DNA of 64,000 nt from Wurfbainia villosa (Eukaryota > Streptophyta > Magnoliopsida > Zingiberales > Zingiberaceae). Both the position numbers and the translations under genes were made by a program. Positions 35,191 to 46,019 of the stretch are shown in pieces; position 1 is the first letter of the stretch; the number at the start of each line of letters is the position of its first letter. The stretch is from positions 43,684,720 through 43,748,719 of the forward strand of contig CM046000.1 of the NCBI GenBank assembly GCA_025175895.1, given 5' to 3'. The notes below the pieces were generated by a model. It was not told the DNA's origin. It did not search any database and saw only the letters and a list, made by a program, of their open reading frames with translations.

Positions 35191-35952
35191 GAGACAAAGA
35201 GAAATGAGTATCTCTCGGTGACGGCGTACCTATCGGACCTGCGAAGAGGTAGGTCTACTTGAGCAGTGGTTGTTCCACAACTCTTTGTGCAACAACCTCA
35301 TCACCCACAACACTTTGTGGTTCTGTTCAACCTCCATCAAGGCCTCGGTGCTATGGTCCTTATCTTGAATTTCTTGAGATCGAAGGTACTCCCACTAGTT
35401 TTCTAGAAACAAAATCCCTTTCTAGAAAAACCCCGATCTTTGCCACAAACACTTTGTCTTGTTGGGAATGTAGAAATAATATCCTTTGTATCCTTGGGAT
35501 ATCCAACAAAATAGCACCTATCGGTTGGGTCCCGGTTTATGCGAGACTTGACGTCGAACGTAAGCCTCACAACCCCAAATCCTCATAAAAGACATCTTGG
35601 GATTTTTCCCTGTCCATATCGTATATGGTGTCTTTACCACAGCCTTGGATGGTACACGGTTAAGGGTAAAGGCTGCTGTGTCCCGAGCATATCCCCACAA
35701 GGATAGAGGACGATCTGTGTGACGCATCATAGATCGTACCATATCGATAAAGTCTGATTCCTCCTTTCGGATACACCATTCCACTTTGTGGTGTTCGAGG
35801 AGTGAGTTGGGATAGAATCTCACACTCGGCTAGATAGTCACGAAACTCATGGCTAAGGTATTCACCACCTCGATCGATCAGTATCTTAATACTCTTGCCA
35901 GTGGTTTTGTACTTCATTCTTGAATTCTTTGAACTTTTGAGTTGATTTATGT
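35191..35952 (-). pseudogene. Integrase C-terminal half of element F, fragmented
   Basis: Pieces in different frames carry the integrase part after the first catalytic Asp. They include DRGGEYLSHEFRDYLAECEI (35917-35830), then the region of the third catalytic residue near 35780, and LWGYARDTAAFTLNRVPSKA with WGCEAYVRRQV (35715-35530). Small indels break each join. Confidence 0.8.
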
Positions 35953-36576
35953 TTATGTCATAAGATACACATAACCATATCTACTGAAGTCATCAGTAAA
36001 TGTAATGAAGTACCTGTAACCACCTCTAGCAGCAACATTGAAAGGACCACATACATCACTATGTATAAGTCCTAACAAATCTGTTGCTCTTTCGCTATGT
36101 CCACTAAAGGGAGTCTTGGTCATCTTGCCTAAAAGGCAAGACTCGCATGTCTCATATGATTCAAAATCAAATGAGTCTAGCAGCCCATCCTTATGGAGCT
36201 GAGATAAGCGACTCTCATTTATGTGACCTAAGCGACAATGCCAGAGATAGGTTTGGTTCAACTCATTTGACTTGAACCTCTTGGTACTTATGTTATAGAT
36301 AGGGCTCTCTAAGTCTAGAAAGTAGAGTCCGTTCATTAGAGGTGCACTACAATAGAACATATCATTTAAATAAACTGAACAACATTTGTTCTTTATAAAT
36401 GAAAAACCTTTCTTGTCCAAACAAGAAACTGAAATGATGTTCTTAGTTAAGGCAGGCACATAACAACATTCATCTAATTCTAGTACAAGCCCGGAGGCGA
36501 GATAGATCATAAGTTCCTCTGACAGAACAACCCTTGCTCCATTGCCTACTCGTAGGTCCACCTCGCCCTTTGTCAA
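35953..36576 (-). pseudogene. Protease C-terminal part, pre-integrase and integrase start of element F
   Basis: One long frame, starting with TKGEVDLRVGNGARVVLSEE, has the LELDECCYVPALTKNIISVS block. The GAG-pre-integrase zinc-binding region follows (LWHCRLGHINESRLSQLH, CESCLLGKMTKTPF), then the integrase start LIHSDVCGP and ITFTDDFSRYGYVYL. It is separated from the upstream Gag-protease frame by a stop at 36583. Residues for zinc binding (H, H, C, C) are kept. Confidence 0.88.
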
Positions 36577-36582
36577 TGCCTG

Positions 36583-37515
36583 CTATTTCTCATTTTGCAC
36601 ATTGGTACAAATGTGAGATGCACATCCGGTATCTAATACCCATGATGAAGAAATAGATAGATTGACTTCTATAACATTTATACCTAAAGTAGAAGTCTCA
36701 CTTCTCTTCTTCTTAAGATCTTCCAGGTATGCCTTGCAGTTACGCTTCCAGTGTCCTGCTTCCTTGCAGTGGAAGCAAGCCCCTTCCTTGGCTACCCCTC
36801 CTTTGGGTTTAAGTTCTTTGCCTTTGCCCTTGGCTTGGGACTTTCCCTTACCTTTAGGCTTGCCCTTGCCTTTCTTTTTCTGCACCATCAAAATGGTGTC
36901 AGATTTACCCTTCTTAAGGTTAAGCTCTGCAGTTCTCAACATGCTGAGCATTTCAGGCAATGGCTTATAAATTTCATTCATGTTATAATTCATGACAAAT
37001 TGATCGAAGGCTCTTAGCAAAGATTGCAAGATTAGGTCAGTGGCCAGCTCTTGGCCAAGTGGGAATCCCAGCCTTTGTAGGTTTTCTACGTACCCAATCA
37101 TCTTGAGTACATATGTACCTACGGGAGTCCCTTCTTGCATTTTGGACCCAAATAATGCCTTAGAGACTTTATATCTCTCATGCCTAGCTTGTCCTTGATA
37201 TAGTTGACGAAGATGTCCAACCATATCATAAGCATTCATGAACTCGTGTTGCTTCTGAAGCTCAGAGTTCATGGTCGCGAGCATTAGACATGACACATCT
37301 AATGCATCATCTTGATGCTTCTTGTAAGCATCTTTGTCAGCTCGCGAGGCATTGGCAGGAGGTGCCTCCGGAATGGGCTGCTCCAGGACGTACAACTTCC
37401 TTTCTTGGGTGAGAACAATTCTCAAGTTCCTGTACCAGTCCAGGAAATTTGCTCCATTGAGCTTGTCCTTCTCAAGGACGGATCGCAGAGAGAGAGTGTT
37501 CGTGTTTGTTGACAT
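36583..37515 (-). CDS. gag: Gag with start of protease, element F
   Basis: An intact 310-residue frame, the best-kept protein in the window. The N-terminus MSTNTNTLSLRSVLEKDKLN leads into NFLDWYRNLRIVL, the copia Gag core (to about residue 200, with MQEGTPVGTYVLKMIGYVE), a Lys/Gly-rich basic stretch (residues 205-245), and a canonical zinc knuckle CFHCKEAGHWKRNC (about residues 252-265). It then enters protease with WVLDTGCASHIC, the DTG active site, and stops at 36583 just after it. The ATG at 37515 fits the family start. Gag forms the particle and packages RNA; the protease it leads into is cut short by a stop, so separate Gag may be made but not the full polyprotein. Confidence 0.88.
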   Translation of the reverse strand: MSTNTNTLSLRSVLEKDKLNGANFLDWYRNLRIVLTQERKLYVLEQPIPEAPPANASRADKDAYKKHQDDALDVSCLMLATMNSELQKQHEFMNAYDMVGHLRQLYQGQARHERYKVSKALFGSKMQEGTPVGTYVLKMIGYVENLQRLGFPLGQELATDLILQSLLRAFDQFVMNYNMNEIYKPLPEMLSMLRTAELNLKKGKSDTILMVQKKKGKGKPKGKGKSQAKGKGKELKPKGGVAKEGACFHCKEAGHWKRNCKAYLEDLKKKRSETSTLGINVIEVNLSISSSWVLDTGCASHICTNVQNEK

Positions 37516-39151
37516 AGTAATCTACAACATACAATGCAGAGGATTAATATCATATTCCTTTTATCATTTAATTAGGCCTTTAATCAAATGATGCTCCCAC
37601 TAAATTATAGGAATTTTGTAGAATCGAGTTATGGATGTGGTCAAACCACTTTTACTAGATTCATACAAACTAGCTATAATTCTTGAGACAAGATCCACAT
37701 CATACTAAGCCTTGAGTTAGCTTTGGCTAAATCGCCCAAGACTTAGTACGATCGGTGGGTAACACATTACCGATTACATCTCTATGCAACTCTTGTTTAT
37801 AGGATTAAGACCCACATTTACAAAAGACCTTGAGTTAGCTTTGGCTAAATCGCCCAAGATTTAGTGTAAATGCAATCTTAACCTATCTTTCCAACGATTG
37901 GAATATGCCTATAGTTCTACTCGATCCAATTGAGTTAACTAGTTTTGCTCAATCTAATTGAGCTTACTCTAACCCGAGTCGTGATAGGCGGGACCAAGAT
38001 TGTCCCTCCGCACCCTACCAAGATAATATGCGTTGCTCTGCTTTGGCAGATTCAACAACAACAAATGATCGAGGTAGTGATGGGTATCAAGGCTTGGTAG
38101 GCATTTTCGAGTTGATTCGATTATGATCTAATCTAATCGTAATGTGTATCTTATACGCATTTAGGCCTTTATTATCCTATATTAGCATGCATCATATACA
38201 TACATTAATTATTCTAGCATGCATCATATACATACAAGAAAATTAACCTAGCATGCATCATATACATACAAACATGTTTCTACTAGCATGCATCACATAC
38301 ATACAAGCAAAATCAATTAAATATACATATATATATATCAACATATATATATATCATTAAATGTGATATAGTCATGGCCCTACTACGATCTTCTCAAGCC
38401 AATGAGAAGATCGGACGGTCAACCTAAGGCTAGCGGCTTTTCCAAGCGCTTCCTTTGACCGCCATGTGTCGTCGTCACCCTTCTCGTAAGCTCGTCTTCA
38501 AGTGGACTTTCCACCGCTCCATTTTGTACATTACAAATACGAAACTCGAGTTACATTCGAGTCTAAAACTATTTACAACTAGAATATTAAAAGAATAGGC
38601 GCGGCCAGCGGTCGCAAAACACTTTACAACACGCCTGACCACAAAAAAGCGGCATGCCGTATTATGAATTACAACACACATAATCCAATCCAATTGGGTT
38701 ATTGGGCCATGACAATCACAGAATTATACATAATTCTAAATTATGTATTTTTACAGAAAATTTCTATAATTTTTCCTAATTTATTTTGAATTTATGAGTC
38801 ACCCCTCCGAAACGGTCCCGCTAAGCGGTTTCCGGGCGCGATCGCGGGACATGGCCCCTTTCGGGGATAGGGGCAGCGCCCCTACTCGCAAAATAAACTT
38901 CGCGAGTGTCCCTACAATGATCTTACAGCGACTTAAGTCGCTGTCCCAAAAACCTAAAGCGAGAACTCGCCGATTCGGAGAGTTTTTCTCGACGGTTGAA
39001 GCCTACGAGTGTCCCAACACTCGTTGCTTCGACTCTACGAGAAAAATACCCAAAAATTCTATAAAATAAGAAAATTTACAGAAACATATAAATCTGTAAT
39101 TTTTTATATCTAATATAAAAACTACAAAAACGAAACACATACATGCTTCGC
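37516..39151 (-). other. Leader of element F with two repeat sets
   Basis: A 1.6 kb non-coding leader. A 31-base unit (ccttgagttagctttggcta onward) is present twice without change at 37710-37740 and 37828-37858. Four copies of a tagcatgcatcatatacata unit lie between 38180 and 38305. The right part (38800-39060) is GC-richer with no clear ORF function. The ORFs at 38475-38693 and 38794-39069 have no recognisable domain. Confidence 0.75.
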
Positions 39152-39169
39152 ACGTGGCTCTGATACCAC
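39152..39169 (-). promoter_or_regulatory. Primer binding site of element F
   Basis: On the minus strand it reads GTGGTATCAGAGCCAC after the LTR. It contains TGGTATCAGAGC, the exact complement of the initiator tRNA-Met 3' end. Confidence 0.92.
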
Positions 39170-40999
39170 TGTTGGGTTTTTCCGAGCCGCAAAAACCGCT
39201 TTTTGCGTTGCGGAAACCTCGGAAGCCCCCGGCCACGGATCCGTGCGAAGTATAAAAATTATAATTACATGTATGTGCTTACAGAAATCCTAGATCTACC
39301 TTAGATCTAAGAGGTTAGAACGTTACCCTCGTAGCGACGCCCTTCGCTTATCCCGCTCGTCCAAAAGTTCGCCGGAACTCGAGAGTGTCAAGTGCACACT
39401 CCTCTATGGTATCCACACAAGCAATAGGTGGAGAGAAATGCCTTAGAGTGTGCTAGCACTCCCTTAGGAATTTCGGCCAAAGAGAGGGATGGGAGAGGGA
39501 GAGTTTTAGAGGGTGTTCCAAGGAAGAAGATGAAGTTGTGTGAGTAACTCATCAAATGAATTCACCTAATGAAACCCCTAAAGTGGCCGGCCACTTCAAG
39601 GAGAGGGAGTTACATGCATGCATGTAACTCCCATGTCCCTTGGTCTCCCTCATGAGGTGGCACCAATTGACAAAGTCAATGATGATGTGGAGCATCATCA
39701 TTGGCCGGCCATGCCTAGTCATCATCATGACATGGCATTTGGTCAAGTCAAACTTGACCTTTCATCTTCCCTCTCAAGTCAAGTCAAACTTGACCTCTAA
39801 TCTCCCATGGTTGATCAAATCTAACCACTTGACTCAAGTCAATTTAATATAATGAATCTCTATTCATTAATTTAAATTGATTTGATGAATCAAATCTCAT
39901 TTAGACTCATTCAACACTTGAATCAACTTGAGTCTAACTCAATTAGTCTAATTTGGATTACTCTTAATCCAATTTGGTTCATCCCATGAACCTAATCCTC
40001 ATGGTTCATCATATGAACCTAATCTCCATCTAATTGCTCTTATGTGTGTGACCCTATAGGTTCTTGTAACGTTGGCAATGTCCCTAAACCGATTTAGGAA
40101 CATAAGCAATGAGCGGTATCTAGCAACACATCATTGCTACCCAAGTTACAAGAATGTTGAGCTCCAACATCACCTTTGTGACTACTAATTGTGACTCTCA
40201 CAATATGTGACAATGTCCCTCTATCCTTGACATCTAGATTGACCAATCGAGGCATAGACCGTGTCATCCTCTGCAATCTAAATCTTGAACTCCAAGTAGA
40301 CTCACTCTAATCAAATGAGCTCAATATCTCATATTGACTCATTTGGGCATTAACCATACGCCGTGGTCTCACTCTATCAAGAATATCGATGTCACCCCCG
40401 TCATATAGGAGGGATAGATCCCATCTACATCACTCACATCCCTCGCATAATTCGTTACATACCCGATGTCGCCTTTATAGTCCACCCATTTACGGGTGAC
40501 GTTTGTGAAAACAAAGTATGCAACTCCTTATGTAGGGAACCATGGTGACTTCAGGTCTAAGGACTAATAGTCATACTAATAGCCACATGAGAAAGTATAT
40601 GACACTCATATAACGATCCATGATACTTTCTCATGGCGGGTCATTCAGTATACATTCTCCAATGCATACCCATGTGTCAACTTGATATCTCATATCCATG
40701 ACTTGTGAGATCAAGTCATCTTGTTGACCTACATGCTAGTCTCTACGCATTAACATTGTCCCTGAATGTTAATACTCGACTAGGAATGATTAAGAGTAGT
40801 GTTCTCTATATCATCTCATTATCGATTCAACCAATCGATTGATATAGATAAGAACCTACTACTCAAGGACATTATTATATTTAGTTATTTGGCACCAATA
40901 CAAGTAAATATAATAACCATGCCTTTATAAATAGGAATATGATACAATAAAGTCCATACAACAATCATCACATGATTGGCTCTAGGGCTTTCACTAACA
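39170..40999 (-). repeat. 5' LTR of element F
   Basis: The LTR is 1830 bp and is almost identical to the 3' LTR over the first kilobase. It has the same TTGAC/GTCAA cluster (39668-39842). No clear TATA box was found at the expected place. Confidence 0.92.
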
Positions 41000-41004
41000 A
41001 TCCC

Positions 41005-41008
41005 AACA
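41005..41008 (-). repeat. Last four bases of G 3' LTR
   Basis: The bases aaca follow the atccc duplication of F and restore the LTR end catcccaaca, which is also seen at 47849-47858 in the other LTR. Confidence 0.8.
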
Positions 41009-41422
41009 TTCTCTCACTTATACTAAAAGACTATATTGTCCTCATACTGTCATACATCTGATTCCCATTCCCTCCACATGCCTATTTAAAGCTCTCGCTG
41101 GAAGAGTCTTAGTGAAAGGATCTGCCAAGTTATCCTCTGATACAATCTTGGCTACAGCAACTTCTCCTCGCTTTATGATTTCTCATATCAGGTGGTACTT
41201 GCGATCTATGTGTTTACTTGCCTTTTGGGCTCGTGGTTCCTTCGAGTTTGCAACTGCACCACTGTTATCACAATAAATTGTGATAGTTTTGAGCAAACCA
41301 GGAATCACATCCAAGTCCATCAAGAAGTTCCTGGGCCATATAGCTTATTTGGCTGCCTTAGAGGATGCCACATACTCAGCTTCCATGGTAGAGTCTGCCA
41401 TGCATTTCTGCTTGATACTCCT
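41009..41422 (-). pseudogene. Polypurine tract and RNase H of element G
   Basis: On the minus strand, next to the LTR, is AAGTGAGAGAA, a polypurine tract. Coding blocks: CMADSTMEAEYVA with the conserved Glu, then YCDNSGAVA with the conserved Asp (near 41265), EPRAQKASKHIDRKYHL, and EDNLADPFTKTLPA near 41105-41150. Stops lie near 41345 and 41190. The order and residues match copia RNase H. Confidence 0.8.
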
Positions 41423-42283
41423 TCATACAATGGATCCACCTCCCAAAGTAAACACAAAACCTGAGGTAGACTTACTGTTATCCCTATCTGATTGGAAGTC
41501 AAAATCTGTGTAACCCACAGGAAGTAATTGATCTGCCTGGTATACCAACATATAATCCCTAGTCCTTCTCAGGTACTTCAATATATGTTTTACCGTAGTC
41601 CAATGTTCCTGTCCTGGATTACTCTGATATCTGCTAACCATGCCTACGGCAAAGCAGATATTCAGTCTTGTACATAGAATAGCATACATGAGGATTCCTA
41701 CTACCGAAGCATAAGGAACCACCTTCATCTCCTCTTTCTCCTTTGATGTTCTAGGACACATCTCTTTAGATAAAGGTACTTCATGCCTAAAAGGTAGAAA
41801 ACCTTTTTTAGAGTTCTGCATGCTAAAACGAGCCAAAATGGTGTCTATGTATTAAGCTTGAGATAAGCACAACATCCTTTTCCTGCGATCCCTTATAACC
41901 TTGATCCCAAGGATGTGTCCCACTTCTCCCAAGTCCTTCATATCAAATTATTTGGACAACCATACCCTTACGTCTGATAACACCTTGACATTGTTGTCAA
42001 TTAACAAATTGTCATCTACGTATAGTACAAGAAATACCACTACGTTTTCGTCACATCTCTTGTATACACAAGACTCATCCTGACTTTGAATAAATCCATA
42101 AGACTAGATTACCTCATCAAAGCAGATGTTCCAAGATCTCGAAGCTTGCTTCAATTCATAAATTGACCGATTAAGCTTGCACACAAGATGCTCTTTGCCC
42201 TTTGCAATGAATCCCTCTGGTTGCTCCATATAGATATTTTCCTCAAGACTTCCATTAAGGAAAGCTATCTTGACATCCATCTG
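41423..42283 (-). pseudogene. Reverse transcriptase C-terminal part of element G
   Basis: The frame 41836-41423 carries PYASVVGILMYAILCTRLNI and HILKYLRRTRDYML. Upstream, in broken frames, lie VVFLVLYVDDNLLI (near 42005-42050, YVDD intact) and LGIKVIRDRRKR. A stop near 41855 and others split it. It would make cDNA from the element RNA if whole. Confidence 0.8.
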
Positions 42284-43471
42284 TCACACCTCATAATCCA
42301 TGTGAGCAGCAATACATAAGAGAATCCGGATAGACTTAAGCATGGCCACCGGTGAAAAGGTCTCCTCATAATCGATACCCTCTTTCTGAGTATACCTTTT
42401 CGTAACAAGCCTTGCTTTGAAGGTCTCAACCTTCCCGTCTATTCCTCTCTTTCTTTTGTAGATCCATTTGCATCCAATGGTTTTTACACCATTGGGTGCT
42501 TCTACTAGCTCCCAGACCTGATTTAAATCCATGGATTCTATGTCAGAATTCATCGTACTTTGCCAAGATACCGCATCTTTATCTTGGATTGTCTCATCAT
42601 ATGTCCAGGGATCAGGTTCATGTTCGGTAGGGACCAAATCAGAAGATTCTTCCAAGAACATAAATCTATCAGGTTGTCTAACAACCCTCCCACTACGACG
42701 AGGTATCACCTCTGTATCCTCTGTGACATGCGATGCAGTCACTTGTGGTATATCCTCTTGTACCGGTGGTACTGAAGTAGTGACTTCCCCTCTCAATTCC
42801 TCCAGAACAATCTTACTCATGGGCTTGTGGTTCATCACATAGTCTTCCTCTAAAATTCTGGCGTTCGTGCTAACGATCACCCTTTGATCTCTAGGACTAT
42901 AGAACAAACCACCTTTCGTTCCTCTAGGATAGCCTACGAACATGCGCACTTCTGTATGAGGTTCTAACTTACCAGCATCTGCCTTTAGCATATGTGCTGG
43001 ACTCCCCCAAATCCGAATATGTCTCAGACTAGGCTTTCTCCTAGTCGACAATTCTATGGGAGTAGAAGGCACTGATTTAGATGGTACCAAGTTCAGAATA
43101 TACACTGTCGTATCCAGAGCATACCCCCAGAACGAATCTGGCAACTCAGAATAACTCATCATCGATCTAACCATCTCCATAAGAGTTCTATTCCTTCGCT
43201 CCGCTACACCATTCTGCTGGGGTGTGCCAGGTGTAGTCAATTAGGATTGAATCTTAGCCTCTGATAAGTAATTCGTAAACTCTCCCAAGAGGTACTCACC
43301 ACCACAATCAGATCGTAGTGTCTTGATACTTTTACCTTGACATTTCTCCACATCAGCCTTGAATTCTTTGAACCTGTCAAAGCATTCAGACTTGCGGTGC
43401 ATCAAGTAAATGTATCCATATCTTGAATAATCATTTATAAAAGAGATGAAATATTCAAAACCACCTCTAGC
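42284..43471 (-). pseudogene. pol: Integrase and reverse transcriptase start of element G
   Basis: The frame 43240-42284 has TPQQNGVAERRNRTLMEMVR (third catalytic residue), SFWGYALDTTVYI, the linker ARILEEDYV, and reverse transcriptase start WIYKRKRGIDG and KARLVTKRYTQKEG. Upstream (43471-43241) lie YFISFINDYSRYGY and LRSDCGGEYL, with a stop at 43243. The first catalytic Asp of integrase is changed: the motif reads VHSVFCGP (near 43475) instead of VHSDVCGP. Confidence 0.85.
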
Positions 43472-44130
43472 CTAGATAGACATAGGACCACAAAAAACAG
43501 AATGAACCAATTCCAACACATCTTTAGCTCTATACCCCTTGGCCTTAAAAGGCCTCTTGGTCATTTTACCTTCCAAGCAAGATTCACAGATTGGGAAATC
43601 TTCCACCACTAATGAACCTAGATGTCCATCAGCTATCAACCTTTGAATTCTACTTAGGTTAATATGACCTAACCTTAGATGCCAAAGATATGTTTGGTTC
43701 ATTTTCAAATGTTCTTTTCTCTTATTAGATTTAGAAGATGAGTTATTTACTTCTATTTGCATCGTGAGAGCTTTTGGTTCAAGGGTATATAAATTTCCTA
43801 TCAATGCACCAGAACAGATAATCTCCCTATTCCTTTTTATAACAACTCTGTCATTAAAAGAAATAGAATATCCATCCATAAACAATTTAGAAATTGAAAT
43901 TAAATTCTTTTTAAATAAAGGTATATAAAGGTAATTTTTCAGAACCAAAATTTTATTTCTATCGAAAGATAAATAAATATCTCCCACTGCAACAGCTGCC
44001 ACCTTCGTAGCATCGCCCAAGTAAACAGTCATCTCCCCCTCAGCTAGTCGTCTGGTTTTCTAGAACCCCTGCAAAGTATTGCAAACATGATCAGTGGCTC
44101 CCGTATCTACACACTAGGTGCTGGTAGATA
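43472..44130 (-). pseudogene. Protease and pre-integrase region of element G
   Basis: VDTGATDHVC, a protease active-site motif, lies near 44080-44110. The frame 44032-43472 has YLGDATKVAAVAVG, the LKNYLYIPLFKKNLISIS block and the zinc-binding segment LWHLRLGHINLSRIQRL with CESCLEGKMTKRPF. Two stops precede 44032. It ends at the damaged start of integrase. Confidence 0.82.
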
Positions 44131-44961
44131 ACACCGCTAAACATGTTTCAACGACAAGGCCAAAAGATATACCTTTGTTCTGCTTCCGTTGGGGCAGTCC
44201 TTCTTCCAATGTCCAGTCTGCTTGCAAGTGAAGCACTTGCCTTTCGGCTTCTTCACTCCTCCCTGAGATCTACCACCTTTGCTCCACCTTGTTTTTTCTT
44301 CTTCTTGCCTTTCGGCTTAGAAGTTGAAACCTTCTGAGCAACCATGGCCTGAGCCTGAGCACTCTGACGAAAAATCCCCTCTGTCGCCTGGAGTTCTGTC
44401 AGAAGCTCCGCCAATGAATACAACCTTTTATTCATGTTGTAGTTCAGGCAAAACTGCTCAAAACTCCTAGGTAGAGGCTGGAGTATGATATCGACCTGGG
44501 TTTCCCCATCGATCTTAGCACCAAGGACTTTCGGCTCATTCAAATGAGCCATCATCTTGAGAACATGATCCCTCACGGGTGTTCCCTCGATCATGGTGGT
44601 CATCATCAAGTTCCTCATGGCTTCTTGCCTCGCAGTCCGATTCTAGTGTTTGAAAAGTTCCTTGAGATTGACCATCATGTCATAAGCAGTGGTCATGGCT
44701 TGATGCTGATGTTGCAATACATTTGACATAGAAGCCAAAATGTAACACTGCGTCATCTCATCAGCCTTTATCCACTTCTTATAACTCTCTTTCTCCTTTT
44801 TCCCAGAATCATCCATAGGCTTAGGGGGACACTCTTCGAAGAGTACATACTTGTACTCCTCAACAGTCAAGATAATATCAAGATTCCTTTTTCAATCAAC
44901 ATAATTGGGTCCAGTAAGTTTATTCTTGTTTAGTATCACAGCAAGCGGGTTGAAAGTCATT
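44131..44961 (-). pseudogene. gag: Gag of element G
   Basis: The start is probably the ATG at 44961. LTGPNYVD is followed by a stop where Trp is expected, then KRNLDIILTVEEYKYVLFEE, the Gag core (44870-44643), another stop, and 44618-44253 with MIEGTPVRDHVLKMMAHLNE and LPRSFEQFCLNYNMN. A Lys-rich stretch precedes a canonical zinc knuckle CFTCKQTGHWKKDC (near 44195-44235) in a different frame. Two in-frame stops (44643, near 44895) make the full-length protein impossible; the one replacing Trp is a TGG to TGA type change. Confidence 0.8.
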
Positions 44962-46003
44962 TTTGAAAAACCTAAGAATCACATAGATCAAAACATTAGA
45001 TTTCAAAAAAATATTGATTCCTCAAACAATAAAATTTTAAAATCAACCAACACCTCAAAACACCGAGAATATCGTATGCCACGATAGTGTGGACGTATAT
45101 GAATTCTACATTTGTAAGAGGAGGTTTTACCCATTAATTTTATTTTCCTGTTAACCTTACTTTTTGACAAATAAAATTAATAGTTGGTTCCTCTTCGGCC
45201 CTACAAATAAAAGTAGTAACTCCGATGGGGAGGATACTCCTATTTGCATCTAAGTGTTCACAATTACTCGATACCAAGGCAATTATCTCGAATTATGTGT
45301 CTTCCGATGGGGAAGTTTACACGCTCCTAAATAATTTCCTATAACCATATTCGACCCTGTGATCTGTAAAACAAACTCATTCGATGGGGAGGAAGGCACT
45401 CAGAGCCGACGTGCAAGTTTGTTTGCATCACATGTCAAATCGTAATGGAGACCGTGGGATTTTATAAAAAATATCCCTCTCCCACTTAGTAATTTAAAAT
45501 TGAGGAATTTTCCTAGCACACGACATGCATATCAAACAAGAAGAAATAAATATGAAAAAAAAATATTTTCCAACTATTATGGCTTTTGTTCTCCAATATG
45601 TCTCCCGTCATATCGCCATCTCGTCCGCTCCTCCCTATGCCATGTACAAGCCATCCGGAGATCCGAGCCGAGAATAATTATTTTAATTTACATCCATCGA
45701 TCCTATACTCCACGAAGGAGTATACAAGAAATCTAGATCGAAAGTTAACTAAAATAAAAGAGTGGCTAAATAATGTCGTACTTAATTACAAAAATTAAAT
45801 ACTAGCTTGTCAACCCCGAGGATTCAAATAATAATACAATTACACACATCCAATCACAAACACACACATATGGCCATAATAGTTGGATCTTATGCCTGCT
45901 CCCAAAAAGTTAGCCTACGCACATCCTACTATCATCCGACACATACAATATATGATAAGTGCACAAAAGTAACCGAATCCTAAACACAAAAAACTAGAAA
46001 CCG
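44962..46003 (-). other. Leader of element G with repeated motif
   Basis: A 1 kb non-coding region. The phrase cgatgggga occurs at 45223, 45305 and 45382 on the plus strand, about 80 bases apart. From 45480 on it is AT-rich. No ORF is supported. Confidence 0.7.
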
Positions 46004-46019
46004 TGGCTCTAATACCACT
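46004..46019 (-). promoter_or_regulatory. Primer binding site of element G
   Basis: On the minus strand it reads AGTGGTATTAGAGCCAC, one base off the initiator tRNA-Met complement TGGTATCAGAGC (C to T). Confidence 0.85.

Larger units (their letters stand above)
31764..40999 (-). mobile_element. Element F: young Ty1-copia retrotransposon in LTR of G
   Basis: On the minus strand: 5' LTR 39170-40999, primer site, leader, gag, protease, integrase, reverse transcriptase, RNase H, polypurine tract (GTGGGAGAT) and 3' LTR 31764-33591. The perfect duplication atccc flanks it (31759-31763 and 41000-41004). In the first kilobase of the LTRs I count about seven substitutions, the fewest of any pair here. 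Gag and protease are open; integrase to RNase H is broken by many small indels. Lineage probably Angela/Tork-like. Confidence 0.92.

Noticed and set aside
38794..39069. GC-richer ORF in the F leader as a possible captured gene
   Set aside because: No domain, no start context, and the translation is Arg/Ser-rich with no family resemblance.
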